Assembly (NCBI GenBank): GCA_014656175.1
Contig: BNBX01000001.1
Coordinates: 888,284 to 952,283, forward strand
From: Streptomyces werraensis
GTDB lineage: Bacteria > Actinomycetota > Actinomycetes > Streptomycetales > Streptomycetaceae
DNA: 64,000 bases
Direction: 5' to 3'
In this document: positions 9,795-18,525 of the stretch, piece after piece
How positions within the stretch are numbered: the first letter of the stretch is position 1
Layout of the letters: each line of letters starts with the position of its first letter
The notes under the pieces: model-generated
The model's database searches: none
What the model was told of the DNA's origin: nothing
Seen by the model: the letters and a program-made list of their open reading frames with translations, nothing else
Position numbers and translations under genes: made by a program

Positions 9795-11273
9795 ATGCCG
9801 GACCCCGCTGTTCCGCCCACTCCACCCATCCCCCTGGACGCGCTGCTCGCCCGCGCGGACCTGGGCCTGCGCCGGATCGCGGGCCCCGCGGACCCGGCGG
9901 TCGTGGTGCACTGGGCGCACACCTCGGAGATGGCCGACCCCTACCCGTACCTGCTGGGCGGCGAGCTGCTGCTGTCGGCGGGCGTGCACGTCCCGGACGG
10001 CGCGGGCGCGGGCTACTTCGACGCGTACGTGTCGCGGATCGTCGCGGCGGGCGGGGCGGCGCTCGGCTTCGGTGTCGCGCCGGTGCACGACACGGTGCCC
10101 GGGGCGCTGGTGGAGGCGTGCGAGATGCACGGGCTGCCGCTGCTGGAGGTGCCGCCGAGGACCACGTTCTCGGCGGTGGCGCGGGCGGTGTGGCAGCTGA
10201 TGGCGCAGGCCCGCACGGCCGAGCTGCGGCGGGTCACGGAGGCCCAGCAGAGCCTGGCCACCGCCGCCGCCCGCCCGGACCCGGTCCCCTCCGTCCTCCA
10301 GCAGCTCGCCCGCCGCCTGGGCGGACGCGCGGTGCTGTACGGACCCGAGGGCACGCGGATCGCGGCCGCCGGGCCCGATCCGGGCGAGGAGACGCGGACG
10401 GCGCTGGCGAAACTCGCGGAAGTCGTACGGCCGTCGGGACAGGAGCCCTCGGACGCCCGCCCCTCCTCCGCGTCCGACACGGTGGCCGGGCTGCGGCTGG
10501 TCGCGCACGCGCTGGGCAACGGCGAGGGGTTCGTGCTCGGGACGGCCGCCCCGCAGCGGGACGCGGGCGACCACACCATCGCCTCCGTCGCGGCCGTGCT
10601 GCTCTCCCTGCTCACCGGCGAACGGCACAGCGGCTCGGGCGCCGGCCGCTCCTCCGCGCTGGTACGGCTGCTGCTGGGCGCGGCGCCCGCGGAGGTGGCG
10701 CCGCTGCTCGGCGGTGACCGGTGGCGGGTCGTGCACGGCAGGCCGGACGGGCGGGCGGCGCCGGACCCGGTGGCCGCCTCCGCGCTCGGCGCGGCCCTCG
10801 GTTCGTCCCTGGTGGACGTCTCTGGCGAGGTGGTGCGGGTCCTGGTGCCCGACGGGCGGACGGTGGAGCGGGTGCCGGGCTGGACGCTCGGCGTCAGCGC
10901 TGCGGCGGCCCCGCGGGACTGGCCGGCCGCCGACACCCAGGCCGCCCGCGCCCTGGCCCGCGCCCGCGCCACCCGCACCCCGGTGCTGCGCCACGGCGAC
11001 CGCCCGACGGCCCTCACGGACCTGGTCCCCCCGGCGGAAGCGGACGCCCACGCCCGCGCGCTCCTCGCCCCCATAGAGCAGTCCCCGGCCCTGGTCGACA
11101 CCCTGCGCACCTGGCTGTCCCTCCACGGCAGCTGGGACCGCACGGCGGTCGCCCTGGACGTCCACCGCAACACGGTCCGGCAGCGCATCGCGCGCTGCGC
11201 GTCGCTCCTGGACGCGGACCTGGACGACCCGGACGTCCGCATGGAGCTGTGGTTCGCGCTGCGGCGGACGTGA
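9795..11273 (+). CDS. PucR/CdaR-type transcriptional regulator
   Basis: Regulator, 492 aa, of the PucR family that controls purine and other nitrogen catabolism genes. An N-terminal PucR domain (about residues 10-135) and a central CdaR-like region precede a C-terminal helix-turn-helix at about 435-485, where GSWDRTAVALDVHRNTVRQR is the recognition part. The ATG at 9795 is preceded by GGAGGAAA at 9779-9786. An upstream in-frame ATG at 9777 overlaps that ribosome-binding site, so it is less likely. The gene diverges from the symporter-ureohydrolase-ThDP enzyme group over 185 bp, making it the probable activator of that group. The inducer is not deducible. Confidence 0.88.
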   Translation: MPDPAVPPTPPIPLDALLARADLGLRRIAGPADPAVVVHWAHTSEMADPYPYLLGGELLLSAGVHVPDGAGAGYFDAYVSRIVAAGGAALGFGVAPVHDTVPGALVEACEMHGLPLLEVPPRTTFSAVARAVWQLMAQARTAELRRVTEAQQSLATAAARPDPVPSVLQQLARRLGGRAVLYGPEGTRIAAAGPDPGEETRTALAKLAEVVRPSGQEPSDARPSSASDTVAGLRLVAHALGNGEGFVLGTAAPQRDAGDHTIASVAAVLLSLLTGERHSGSGAGRSSALVRLLLGAAPAEVAPLLGGDRWRVVHGRPDGRAAPDPVAASALGAALGSSLVDVSGEVVRVLVPDGRTVERVPGWTLGVSAAAAPRDWPAADTQAARALARARATRTPVLRHGDRPTALTDLVPPAEADAHARALLAPIEQSPALVDTLRTWLSLHGSWDRTAVALDVHRNTVRQRIARCASLLDADLDDPDVRMELWFALRRT

Positions 11274-11309
11274 CCGTTGGCCCGGCCCGCGTGAGCGGCC
11301 CGAAGCCGG

Positions 11310-11993
11310 TCAGGACCGGCGGGGCGTCCGGGATCCCCCGCCCTCCGGTGTCAGGGGCAGGCCGCGCAGGGTCAGTCCCGACGGCGGGGGCAACGGTGCG
11401 GTGGGCGGGGCGGCCCGGAACGACTGGAGCAGGTACGCCACCAGGCGGCGGGACGCCCTCGGGTCGTCCGGGAGGGCCGCCACCAAGCCGCAGTGGGCCA
11501 CCAGGGCGACGACGAGGTCGGACGGGTGGAAGTCGGGCCGGAGCGCGCCCGACGCCTGGGCTCTGCGCACCAGGACGGTGAGGTCGCGTTCGGCCTGCTC
11601 GCGGGAGCGCGCGTGCTCCTCCCTGGTCTCCGGGAAGGCGTCGAGGAACGCGGCCGGGAATCCGCGTTCCTCCCGCTGGAGGGCGCAGACCGTCTCGACC
11701 AGGTGCGTCAGGCCCGTCCACGGGTCGTCGGCGGCCAGGGCGTCACCAAGGGCCCGGCCGCAGGTCTCCATCTGCCGCGCGAACGCGCCCCGCACCAGCG
11801 CCTCCCGGGTCGGGAAGTGCCGGTACAGGGTCGCCACGCCGACCCCGGCCCGCCGGGCCACGGTCGCCATCGGGGCGTCGATCCCGTGCTCGGCGAAGAC
11901 CGCGCGGGCCGCGGCGAGGAGGCGCTCCCGGTTGCGCCGGGCGTCCGCCCGCACGGTGTCCCGGGCCGTGTTCCGAGAGGATCGCGTCGTCAC
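11310..11993 (-). CDS. TetR family regulator
   Basis: TetR-type repressor, 227 aa. The helix-turn-helix lies at about residues 30-75 (MATVARRAGVGVATLYRHFP). A helical ligand domain follows, and a Pro-rich tail occupies the last 40 residues. The GTG at 11993 is chosen because the DNA-binding domain starts about 20 residues later; the open frame continues far upstream only because it runs antisense through the neighbouring gene. It diverges from an NAD(P)H quinone/enone oxidoreductase gene 96 bp away, the classic arrangement in which the TetR protein represses both genes. Its 3' end faces the convergent PucR gene with only 36 bp between them. Confidence 0.87.
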   Translation of the reverse strand: MTTRSSRNTARDTVRADARRNRERLLAAARAVFAEHGIDAPMATVARRAGVGVATLYRHFPTREALVRGAFARQMETCGRALGDALAADDPWTGLTHLVETVCALQREERGFPAAFLDAFPETREEHARSREQAERDLTVLVRRAQASGALRPDFHPSDLVVALVAHCGLVAALPDDPRASRRLVAYLLQSFRAAPPTAPLPPPSGLTLRGLPLTPEGGGSRTPRRS

Positions 11994-12089
11994 TGTCTCT
12001 CGCTTCCGCCTCAACGGACGATCTCGTCCGCTTGCCAGCCTACGGTCGGTCCCGAACCCCCCGGACCACCTGACGCGAAGGCGACGGCG

Positions 12090-13061
12090 ATGGACGACCG
12101 CATGATGAAGGCAGTGCTCTACGACCGCTACGGCGGCCCCGAGGAGCTCTACGTGGGCCGCGTGCCCCGGCCCGTGCCCGGCCCCGGCGAGGTCCTGGTG
12201 AAGGTGAGCGCGTTCAGCGTGAACGGCGGCGAGCTGTCCGCCCGCTCCGGGCGGCTCCGCCTGCTGCTCGGCCGCCGCTTCCCCAAGCGCGTGGGCCTGG
12301 ACTTCACCGGCGAGGTCGCCGCGCACGGGGCCCGGGTCACCCGGTTCGCGCCCGGCGACCGTGTGTGGGGCGTCCTGGGCCGGACCTCGGGGTTCGGCAG
12401 CGCCGCCGAGTACGTGACCGTGCCCGAGGAGCGCGTCGGCCCGCTCCCCGACGGCCTCGACCCGGTGGACGCCGCCGCGCTCCCGGTGGCCACCACGGCC
12501 GTCACCGCGCTGCGCGACAAGGCCGGGCTGCGCCCCGGCGAACGGCTCCTCGTGCGGGGTGCGGCGGGCGGCGTCGGCAACGCCGCCGTCCAGCTCGGAC
12601 GGGCGTACGGCGCGAAGGTCACGGGCCTCGCCCGCGCCGCCAACCTCGGCCTCGTCCGCGAACTCGGCGCGCACGAGGCCGTCGACCACCGGAGCGTACG
12701 GCCGGCGGACCTGGGCCGCTTCGACGTCGTCCTGGACACGGTGGGGACGGAACTCCGCGCCTTCCGGGGCCTGCTGAACCCCGGCGGGCGCATGGTGACC
12801 ATCGCCTTCGACCTGGGCCGGCCCGTCACGTCGCTCGGCTACATCGCGGGCAGCGCGCTGTACGGACGCGGCCGGGTCCGCTTCTTCAGCGGCGACCCCC
12901 GGCGGGCCGATCTCGACGTGCTGGCCCGGCACGTCGCCGAGGGCGCGCTGCGCCCCGTGGTGGACAGGGTCTTCCCGCTGGAGGAGACGGCGGCGGCCCA
13001 TCGGGCTCTGGAGGCGGGCGGCGTCCGGGGCAAGTACGTGGTGAGGGTCGCGGCTGAGTAG
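12090..13061 (+). CDS. Zinc-independent MDR oxidoreductase (quinone reductase-like)
   Basis: Medium-chain dehydrogenase/reductase, 323 aa, of the quinone oxidoreductase/enoyl reductase branch. An N-terminal GroES-like substrate domain (MKAVLYDRYGGPEELYVG onward) leads into a Rossmann domain with the NADPH loop RGAAGGVGNAAVQLGRAYGA near residue 155. Zinc-binding cysteines of classical alcohol dehydrogenases are absent. Two starts are possible, ATG at 12090 and ATG at 12102; the first has GAAGG 9 nt upstream and is preferred. It diverges from a TetR repressor, so its expression is probably induced by a small electrophile or antibiotic. The natural substrate is unknown. Confidence 0.85.
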   Translation: MDDRMMKAVLYDRYGGPEELYVGRVPRPVPGPGEVLVKVSAFSVNGGELSARSGRLRLLLGRRFPKRVGLDFTGEVAAHGARVTRFAPGDRVWGVLGRTSGFGSAAEYVTVPEERVGPLPDGLDPVDAAALPVATTAVTALRDKAGLRPGERLLVRGAAGGVGNAAVQLGRAYGAKVTGLARAANLGLVRELGAHEAVDHRSVRPADLGRFDVVLDTVGTELRAFRGLLNPGGRMVTIAFDLGRPVTSLGYIAGSALYGRGRVRFFSGDPRRADLDVLARHVAEGALRPVVDRVFPLEETAAAHRALEAGGVRGKYVVRVAAE

Positions 13062-13148
13062 CCGTACGCAGCCGGCTGAGTACGTGACGCACGTCCCAGC
13101 GCGCGATACGCCAGGGACGGCCCCTGTTCCCTGCCTCACAATGGACGC

Positions 13149-13937
13149 ATGCCGATACCCGGGACCCCCAGCCGCGCCGAACTCGTCGAGCACCTGGTCG
13201 CCACCCGCATCGCGGGCGAGGTCGCCACGCCGCGCGAGAACAACCTCTCCCACTACCGGAAGCTGGCGAACGGCGACCGGCACTACTGGCTCGGCCTGGA
13301 GCTCGGCGAGCGCTGGACCGACGAGCAGGACGTGCTCGCGGTGATGGCCGAGCGGGTCGGCGTGAACGACGACCCCGAGCACCGGTACGGGCAGGACACC
13401 ATCGACCCCGAGCTGACGGTCGACGGCCTGGAGCGGATGGCGGGGCGGCTGCGCAAGGCGGCGGAGGGCCGGCAGCGGGTGCTGCTGGCGACCGGACACC
13501 CGGGCGGCCTGCTGGACGTGCACCGGGCGACGGCCGCCGCGCTGCGGGCGGCGGGCTGCGAGATCGTGGTGATCCCGGACGGGCTGACCACGGAGGAGGG
13601 CTACGTGATGCAGTTCGCGGACGTGGCGGTGCTGGAGCACGGGGCGACGCTGTGGCACACCCACTCGGGCGCGCCGATGAAGACGATCCTCACGGCGCTG
13701 GAGCGGGAGGGGAGACCGCTGCCCGACCTGGTGGTCGCCGACCACGGCTGGGCGGGCGCCGCCGGCCAGTACGGAGTGGACTCCGTCGGGTACGCCGACT
13801 GCAACGACCCCGCGCTGTTCCTCGCCGAGGCCGAAGGCACCGTCCAGGTGACCGTCCCCCTGGACGACCATGTGACGAGCCCCCGCCACTACGACCCGAT
13901 GACGGCGTACCTGCTGGCGGCGGCGGGTCTGAGCTGA
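13149..13937 (+). CDS. Conserved actinobacterial protein, often labelled phosphatase
   Basis: Soluble 262-aa protein. Near-identical proteins are, as I recall, widespread in Streptomyces under the name 'phosphatase', but I see no motif that proves the activity. The sequence alternates short strands and helices: a possible nucleotide- or phosphate-binding segment ATGHPGGLLDVHRATAAAL near residue 117, then IVVIPDG, and histidines in LWHTHSGAPMK near residue 175 and VVADHGWAGAAGQYG near 197. A possible -10 element CACAAT at 13137-13142 lies 6 nt before the ATG and there is no Shine-Dalgarno sequence, so the transcript may be leaderless. A 9-bp-stem hairpin follows the stop. It stands alone between an oxidoreductase and a convergent thioesterase gene. 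Confidence 0.75.
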   Translation: MPIPGTPSRAELVEHLVATRIAGEVATPRENNLSHYRKLANGDRHYWLGLELGERWTDEQDVLAVMAERVGVNDDPEHRYGQDTIDPELTVDGLERMAGRLRKAAEGRQRVLLATGHPGGLLDVHRATAAALRAAGCEIVVIPDGLTTEEGYVMQFADVAVLEHGATLWHTHSGAPMKTILTALEREGRPLPDLVVADHGWAGAAGQYGVDSVGYADCNDPALFLAEAEGTVQVTVPLDDHVTSPRHYDPMTAYLLAAAGLS

Positions 13938-13962
13938 CTCTCCCCTACGAACCTGTGAACCG

Positions 13963-13994
13963 GGCCGCGGCCCCTTCCCGGAAGCGCCGCGGCC
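13963..13994. terminator. Bidirectional hairpin between convergent genes
   Basis: GGCCGCGGC at 13963-13971 pairs with GCCGCGGCC at 13986-13994 across a 14-nt loop. It lies between the stop codons of the conserved 'phosphatase' gene and the convergent thioesterase gene, so it can serve both. Confidence 0.6.
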
Positions 13995-14006
13995 TCTCCT
14001 TCTGCC

Positions 14007-14882
14007 TCAGTCCTCGTCGCGCGGGACGCGGACCACGCCCTCCTGGATGACGGAGACCGCGAGGCGGCCGTCCTGGGTGTAGATGCGCGCCTGGCCGAGC
14101 CCCCGGCCGCCGTGGGCGGTGGGGGACTGCTGGTCGTACAGCAGCCACTCGTCCGCGCGGAACGGGCGGTGGAACCACATCGCGTGGTCCAGGGAGGCCC
14201 CGACGACGTCGCCGACGGCCCAGCCGCCGCGCCCGTGGGCGAGCAGTACGGAGTCGAGGAGCGTCATGTCGGAGACGTACGTGGCGAGGACGACGTGCAG
14301 CAGAGGGTCGTCGGCGAGCTTGCCGTTGGTGCGGAACCACACCTGGGAGTGGGGTTCGCGGGGCTCGCCGAAGCGGCCGTAGGGCGGCTCGTCGACGTAG
14401 CGCAGGTCGACGGCGGCGCGTGCCTCGAGGAAGCGGTCGACGACCTCGGGGTCGAGGTGGGCGTAGCCGCGCAGGCGTTCCTCCGAGGTCGGGAGCGCGT
14501 CCGGGTCCGGGGACGCCGGCATCGGCGCCTGGTGGTCCAGGCCCTCCTCGTAGGTCTGGAAGGACGCGGAGAGGTGGAAGATCGGCTTGCCGTGCTGGAC
14601 CGCGACCACCCGCCGGGTGGTGAACGAGCGGCCGTCGCGGATCCGGTCGACGGTGTAGACGATCGGCGCGCCGGGGTCGCCGAGGCGCAGGAAGTACGCG
14701 TGCAGGGAATGGGCGGGCCGGTCCTCGGGGACGGTCCGCCCGGCCGCGACCAGCGCCTGCGCCGCGACCTGCCCGCCGAAGACGCGGGGGACGACTGCGC
14801 TGCGCGAGCTGCCGCGGAAGATGTTCTCCTCGATCTGCTCGAGGTCGAGCAGATCGAGGAGTTCCTGAAGAGCCTGACTCAT
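14007..14882 (-). CDS. tesB: Acyl-CoA thioesterase II
   Basis: TesB-type acyl-CoA thioesterase, 291 aa, with two hotdog domains (about residues 15-130 and 165-285). Characteristic segments are VFGGQVAAQALVAAGRTVPEDRPAHSLHAYF (split: VFGGQVAAQALVAAG near 34 and HSLHAYFLRLGD near 60) and SLDHAMWFHRPFRADEWLLY near 250, which contains the conserved Asp of the catalytic site. The ATG at 14882 begins MSQALQELLDLLDLEQIE, the usual family N-terminus. It sits 35 bp downstream of an acyl-CoA dehydrogenase gene on the same strand and is probably cotranscribed with it, consistent with a role in releasing CoA during fatty acid or branched-chain acyl turnover. Confidence 0.9.
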   Translation of the reverse strand: MSQALQELLDLLDLEQIEENIFRGSSRSAVVPRVFGGQVAAQALVAAGRTVPEDRPAHSLHAYFLRLGDPGAPIVYTVDRIRDGRSFTTRRVVAVQHGKPIFHLSASFQTYEEGLDHQAPMPASPDPDALPTSEERLRGYAHLDPEVVDRFLEARAAVDLRYVDEPPYGRFGEPREPHSQVWFRTNGKLADDPLLHVVLATYVSDMTLLDSVLLAHGRGGWAVGDVVGASLDHAMWFHRPFRADEWLLYDQQSPTAHGGRGLGQARIYTQDGRLAVSVIQEGVVRVPRDED

Positions 14883-14917
14883 GGAATCAGTTGTATACGG
14901 CAGGGATTTCCGGGACC

Positions 14918-16075
14918 TTACAGGCCCATGTCCTTGGCGATGATCGTCTTCATGATCTCGCTGGTGCCGCCGTAGATGCGGTTGACCCGGTTGTCCGCGT
15001 ACAGGCGGGCGATCGGGTACTCGTTCATGTAGCCGTAGCCGCCGTGCAGCTGGAGGCAGCGGTCGATGACGCGGTGGGCGACCTCGGTGCAGAACAGCTT
15101 GGCGCTGGCGGCCTCGGCGGGCGTGAGCTCGCCGGCGTCCAGGGCCTCCGTGGCGCGGTCGGCGACGGCCTCGGCGGCGTCCACCTCGGCCTGGCAGGCG
15201 GCCAGCTCGAACTTGGTGTTCTGGAAGTGCGCCACCGGCTTGCCGAAGACGGTGCGCTCCTGCACGTACTGCTTGGCGAACCGGACGGCGGCCTTGGCCT
15301 GGGCGTAGGCGCCGTAGGCGATGCCCCAGCGCTCGGAGGCCAGGTTGTGGCCGAGGTAGTAGAAGCCCTTGTTCTCCTCGCCGAGCAGGTCCTCGGCGGC
15401 GACCTTCACGTCGACGAACGCCAGCTCGGCGGTGTCGGAGGTACGCAGGCCGAGCTTGTCGAGCTTCCGGCCGACCGAGTAGCCCTCGGACTTGGTGTCC
15501 ACGACGAAGAGGGAGATGCCGTGACGGCGGTCCTCGGCGGTGGGGGCCGCGGTGCGGGCGCAGACGATCACCTTGTCGGCGTGCACACCGCCGGTGATGA
15601 AGGTCTTGGCGCCGTTGAGGACGTAGTGCGTGCCGTCCTCGCTCAGCTTGGCGGTGGTCTTCATGCCCGCGAGGTCGGAGCCGGTGCCCGGCTCGGTCAT
15701 CGCGATGGCCCACATCTCCTCGCCGGTGACGAACTTCGGGAGGTACCGCTTCTTCTGCTCGTCGGTGCCGAGCATCTTGATGTACGGCAGGGCGAGCAGC
15801 ACGTGCACGCCGGAGCCGCCGAACTGGACGCCCGCGCGGGCGGTCTCCTCGTAGAGGACGGCCTCGAACTTGTGGGTGTCCATGCCCGCGCCGCCGAACT
15901 CCTCCGGCACGCTGATGCCGAAGATGCCCAGCTCACCGAGCTTGTAGTAGAAGTCGCGGGGCGCCTGTCCGGCCGCGAACCACTCGTCGTAGACGGGGAC
16001 GACCTCGGCCTCGATGAAGGCGCGGATGGTCTCCCGGAACGCCTCGTGATCCTCGTTGAAAATCGTACGGCGCAC
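14918..16075 (-). CDS. Acyl-CoA dehydrogenase
   Basis: FAD-dependent acyl-CoA dehydrogenase, 385 aa. The order is N-terminal helical domain, central beta domain with AMTEPGTGSDLAGMKTTA (near residue 125) and a C-terminal helical domain ending in QLHGGYGYMNEYPIARLYAD and RIYGGTSEIMKTIIAKDMGL. The GTG at 16075 has GGAGGTGG just upstream. It probably forms an operon with the downstream tesB gene. A TRAGC-N4-GCTYA palindrome 31 bp upstream of the start suggests control by a TetR-type acyl-CoA sensor, perhaps the regulator encoded immediately upstream. Chain-length or branched-chain specificity cannot be assigned; a second acyl-CoA dehydrogenase in the window (21511-22671) fits the leucine pathway better. 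Confidence 0.9.
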   Translation of the reverse strand: MRRTIFNEDHEAFRETIRAFIEAEVVPVYDEWFAAGQAPRDFYYKLGELGIFGISVPEEFGGAGMDTHKFEAVLYEETARAGVQFGGSGVHVLLALPYIKMLGTDEQKKRYLPKFVTGEEMWAIAMTEPGTGSDLAGMKTTAKLSEDGTHYVLNGAKTFITGGVHADKVIVCARTAAPTAEDRRHGISLFVVDTKSEGYSVGRKLDKLGLRTSDTAELAFVDVKVAAEDLLGEENKGFYYLGHNLASERWGIAYGAYAQAKAAVRFAKQYVQERTVFGKPVAHFQNTKFELAACQAEVDAAEAVADRATEALDAGELTPAEAASAKLFCTEVAHRVIDRCLQLHGGYGYMNEYPIARLYADNRVNRIYGGTSEIMKTIIAKDMGL

Positions 16076-16105
16076 TATTCGCCACCTCCGCAGCCTGGGC
16101 ATGTC

Positions 16106-16126
16106 TAAGCGCTTGCTCAGAGCAAG
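16106..16126. promoter_or_regulatory. Palindromic operator upstream of acyl-CoA dehydrogenase
   Basis: Two overlapping palindromes lie in the 127-bp gap before the acyl-CoA dehydrogenase start: TAAGCGCTTGCTCA at 16106-16119, matching a TRAGC-N4-GCTYA dyad, and CTTGCTCAGAGCAAG at 16112-16126, perfect 7-bp arms around one base. Position and symmetry fit a TetR-family operator; which protein binds is unknown. Confidence 0.55.
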
Positions 16127-16202
16127 GTACCGGCGAGTATCCACACCCGTCCAGACCGGACGCCCCGTAACGCTCGTCACTCCGCGGGAGCGGGCGCGCC
16201 CC

Positions 16203-16808
16203 TCAGGAGTCCGCCGCCGCCGCGAACGCCCCCCGGGCCATCCGGTGCAGCAGCTCCGCCGTACCCGCGCGGTCCGGGAGGGAGCCCGGGCGGGTGAGGT
16301 GGGGGGTGGAGTTGAGGAGGCCGAAGACCGAGTGGACCGCCGAGCGGGCGGCCGGTTCGGCGAGGTCCGGGTAGAGGCGGCGCACGACGGCCACCCAGAG
16401 CTCGACGTACTGCCGCTGGAGCTGGCGGACCAGCTTGCGGTCGGCGTCCCGGAGGCGGTCCAGCTCACGGTCGTGCAGGGTGATGAGCGGGCGGTCGTCG
16501 AGCGCGAAGTCGATGTGCCCCTCGATCAGCGAGTCGAGGACCGCCTCGGGAGCCGTCCCCCGGGCCCCGTCCGCCTCGGTGAGCCGACGCTTCGCACCGG
16601 TCAGCAGCGACTCGCTGATGCCGACCAGCAGCTCCGCCAGCATCGCGTCCTTGCCCGCGAAGTGCCGGTAGAGCCCGGGCCCGCTGATGCCGACGGCGGC
16701 GCCTATCTCGTCGACGCCGACCCCGTGGAAGCCCCGCTCGGCGAAGAGCCGCGCGGCCTCCTTGAGGATCTGCTCGCGGCGGGTGGGGGCGTCGGTTCTG
16801 GTGGCCAT
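16203..16808 (-). CDS. TetR regulator of the acyl-CoA/leucine catabolism genes
   Basis: TetR-type regulator, 201 aa. The helix-turn-helix occupies about residues 12-55 (VDEIGAAVGISGPGLYRHFAGK), and the remainder is a helical effector domain. It diverges from the carboxylase-lyase-dehydrogenase operon across 86 bp that contain two copies of a GTTAACG-type dyad, which are its likely binding sites. By analogy with actinobacterial regulators of branched-chain amino acid or acyl-CoA catabolism, an acyl-CoA is a plausible ligand. The ATG at 16808 is chosen because MATRTDAPTRREQIL is the expected family N-terminus. It may also control the acyl-CoA dehydrogenase downstream on the same strand. Confidence 0.88.
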   Translation of the reverse strand: MATRTDAPTRREQILKEAARLFAERGFHGVGVDEIGAAVGISGPGLYRHFAGKDAMLAELLVGISESLLTGAKRRLTEADGARGTAPEAVLDSLIEGHIDFALDDRPLITLHDRELDRLRDADRKLVRQLQRQYVELWVAVVRRLYPDLAEPAARSAVHSVFGLLNSTPHLTRPGSLPDRAGTAELLHRMARGAFAAAADS

Positions 16809-16830
16809 GAGGACGATTCTAGACAGGGAG

Positions 16831-16846
16831 GTTAGCGGTCGTTAAC
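16831..16846. promoter_or_regulatory. TetR operator box 1
   Basis: GTTAGCGGTCGTTAAC, an imperfect 16-bp dyad. Its reverse complement GTTAACGACCGCTAAC agrees with box 2 at most outer positions. It lies between the divergent TetR and carboxylase genes, 23 bp upstream of the TetR start. Confidence 0.6.
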
Positions 16847-16859
16847 CTGAAGGAAATGC

Positions 16860-16875
16860 GTTAACGCTCATTAAC
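16860..16875. promoter_or_regulatory. TetR operator box 2
   Basis: GTTAACGCTCATTAAC, a 16-bp dyad of the same form as box 1, with a start-to-start distance of 29 bp. It lies 20 bp upstream of the carboxylase beta-subunit start and would overlap its transcription start region. Confidence 0.6.
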
Positions 16876-16894
16876 ACGTGAGGGGACCCGCAGG

Positions 16895-18511
16895 ATGCAT
16901 GAGGCACCGGAGCTTCACAGCGCGGCCGATCCCGCGTCGGAGGCCTTTCGGGCCAACGAGGAGGCGCACCGCGCCCTCGTCGAGGAGCTGCGCGGCAAGC
17001 TGGCCGCAGCGGCGCTCGGCGGCGGCGAGCGGGCACGCGCCCGTCACACCGCGCGCGGGAAGCTGCTCCCGCGCGACCGGGTGGACACCCTCCTGGACCC
17101 CGGCTCGCCCTTCCTGGAGCTGGCCCCGCTGGCCGCCGACGGGATGTACGACGGGCAGGCGCCGGCGGCCGGGGTGATCGCCGGGATCGGCCGGGTCGCG
17201 GGCCGCGAGTGCGTCGTCGTCGCCAACGACGCCACCGTCAAGGGCGGCACGTACTACCCGATGACCGTGAAGAAGCACCTGCGCGCGCAGGAGGTGGCCC
17301 TGGACAACCGGCTGCCCTGCGTCTACCTGGTGGACTCCGGAGGCGCCTTCCTGCCGATGCAGGACGAGGTGTTCCCGGACCGGGACCATTTCGGCCGCAT
17401 CTTCTACAACCAGGCCCGGATGTCCGGCGCCGGCATCCCGCAGATCGCGGCGGTGCTCGGCTCCTGCACGGCGGGCGGGGCGTACGTCCCGGCGATGAGC
17501 GACGAGGCGGTGATCGTCCGCAACCAGGGCACGATCTTCCTCGGCGGCCCGCCGCTGGTGAAGGCGGCCACGGGTGAGGTCGTCACGGCGGAGGAGCTGG
17601 GCGGCGGCGAGGTCCACTCGCGGGTGTCCGGGGTGACCGACCACCTCGCCGAGGACGACGCGCACGCGCTGAGGATCGTTCGCCAGATCGTCTCCACGCT
17701 GCCCGCGCGCGGCCGGCTGCCCTGGCGGGTGGAACCGGCCGCCGAGCCCAAGGTGGACCCGGCTGGGCTGTACGGCGCGGTGCCGGTGGACTCCCGCACC
17801 CCCTACGACGTCCGCGAGATCATCGCGCGCGTGGTGGACGGCTCCCGGTTCGCCGAGTTCAAGGCGGAGTTCGGGCAGACCCTGGTCACCGGCTTCGCGC
17901 ACATCCACGGCCACCCGGTGGGGATCGTCGCCAACAACGGCATCCTGTTCTCCGAGTCCGCCCAGAAGGGCGCCCACTTCATCGAGCTGTGCGACCAGCG
18001 GGGCATCCCCCTGGTGTTCCTGCAGAACATCTCGGGCTTCATGGTCGGCCGGGACTACGAGGCGGGCGGCATCGCCAAGCACGGCGCCAAGATGGTCACG
18101 GCCGTCGCCTGTACGCGCGTGCCGAAGCTGACCGTCGTGGTCGGCGGCTCCTACGGCGCGGGCAACTACTCGATGTGCGGCCGGGCCTACTCCCCCCGCT
18201 TCCTGTGGATGTGGCCGAACGCCAAGATCTCGGTGATGGGCGGCGAGCAGGCGGCCTCGGTCCTGGCGACGGTGAAACGGGACCAGCTGGAGGCGCGCGG
18301 CGAGGAGTGGCCCGCGGACGAGGAAGAGGCCTTCAAGGCCCCGATCCGCGCCCAGTACGAGCGTCAGGGGAACGCCTACTACGCGACGGCACGCCTCTGG
18401 GACGACGGCGTGATCGACCCGATGGACACCCGGCAGGTGCTGGGGCTGGCCCTGACCGCGTGCGCCAACGCGCCCCTGGGTGACCCCCAGTTCGGCGTCT
18501 TCCGGATGTGA
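16895..18511 (+). CDS. Acyl-CoA carboxylase beta subunit (methylcrotonyl-CoA type)
   Basis: Carboxyltransferase subunit, 538 aa, with the two crotonase-fold halves typical of biotin-dependent acyl-CoA carboxylases. Conserved segments include [16 protein letters not shown] near residue 148, [16 protein letters not shown] near 190, [19 protein letters not shown] near 384 and [20 protein letters not shown] near 417. The PMQ loop and the neighbouring HMG-CoA lyase and isovaleryl-type dehydrogenase support methylcrotonyl-CoA, in leucine degradation, as the substrate rather than propionyl-CoA. The ATG at 16895 follows AGGGGA at 16881-16886; the next gene uses the same leader sequence. It is the first gene of a four-gene operon controlled by the divergent TetR protein. 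Confidence 0.92.
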   Translation: MHEAPELHSAADPASEAFRANEEAHRALVEELRGKLAAAALGGGERARARHTARGKLLPRDRVDTLLDPGSPFLELAPLAADGMYDGQAPAAGVIAGIGRVAGRECVVVANDATVKGGTYYPMTVKKHLRAQEVALDNRLPCVYLVDSGGAFLPMQDEVFPDRDHFGRIFYNQARMSGAGIPQIAAVLGSCTAGGAYVPAMSDEAVIVRNQGTIFLGGPPLVKAATGEVVTAEELGGGEVHSRVSGVTDHLAEDDAHALRIVRQIVSTLPARGRLPWRVEPAAEPKVDPAGLYGAVPVDSRTPYDVREIIARVVDGSRFAEFKAEFGQTLVTGFAHIHGHPVGIVANNGILFSESAQKGAHFIELCDQRGIPLVFLQNISGFMVGRDYEAGGIAKHGAKMVTAVACTRVPKLTVVVGGSYGAGNYSMCGRAYSPRFLWMWPNAKISVMGGEQAASVLATVKRDQLEARGEEWPADEEEAFKAPIRAQYERQGNAYYATARLWDDGVIDPMDTRQVLGLALTACANAPLGDPQFGVFRM

Positions 18512-18525
18512 GGGGACCCCTGACG

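Noticed and set aside
11994..13889. The TetR gene's frame continues upstream as one 859-codon open frame on the minus strand
   Set aside because: The extension runs antisense through the oxidoreductase gene and the conserved 'phosphatase' gene and has Arg/Gly/Pro-rich, featureless text. The TetR domain begins right after the GTG at 11993.
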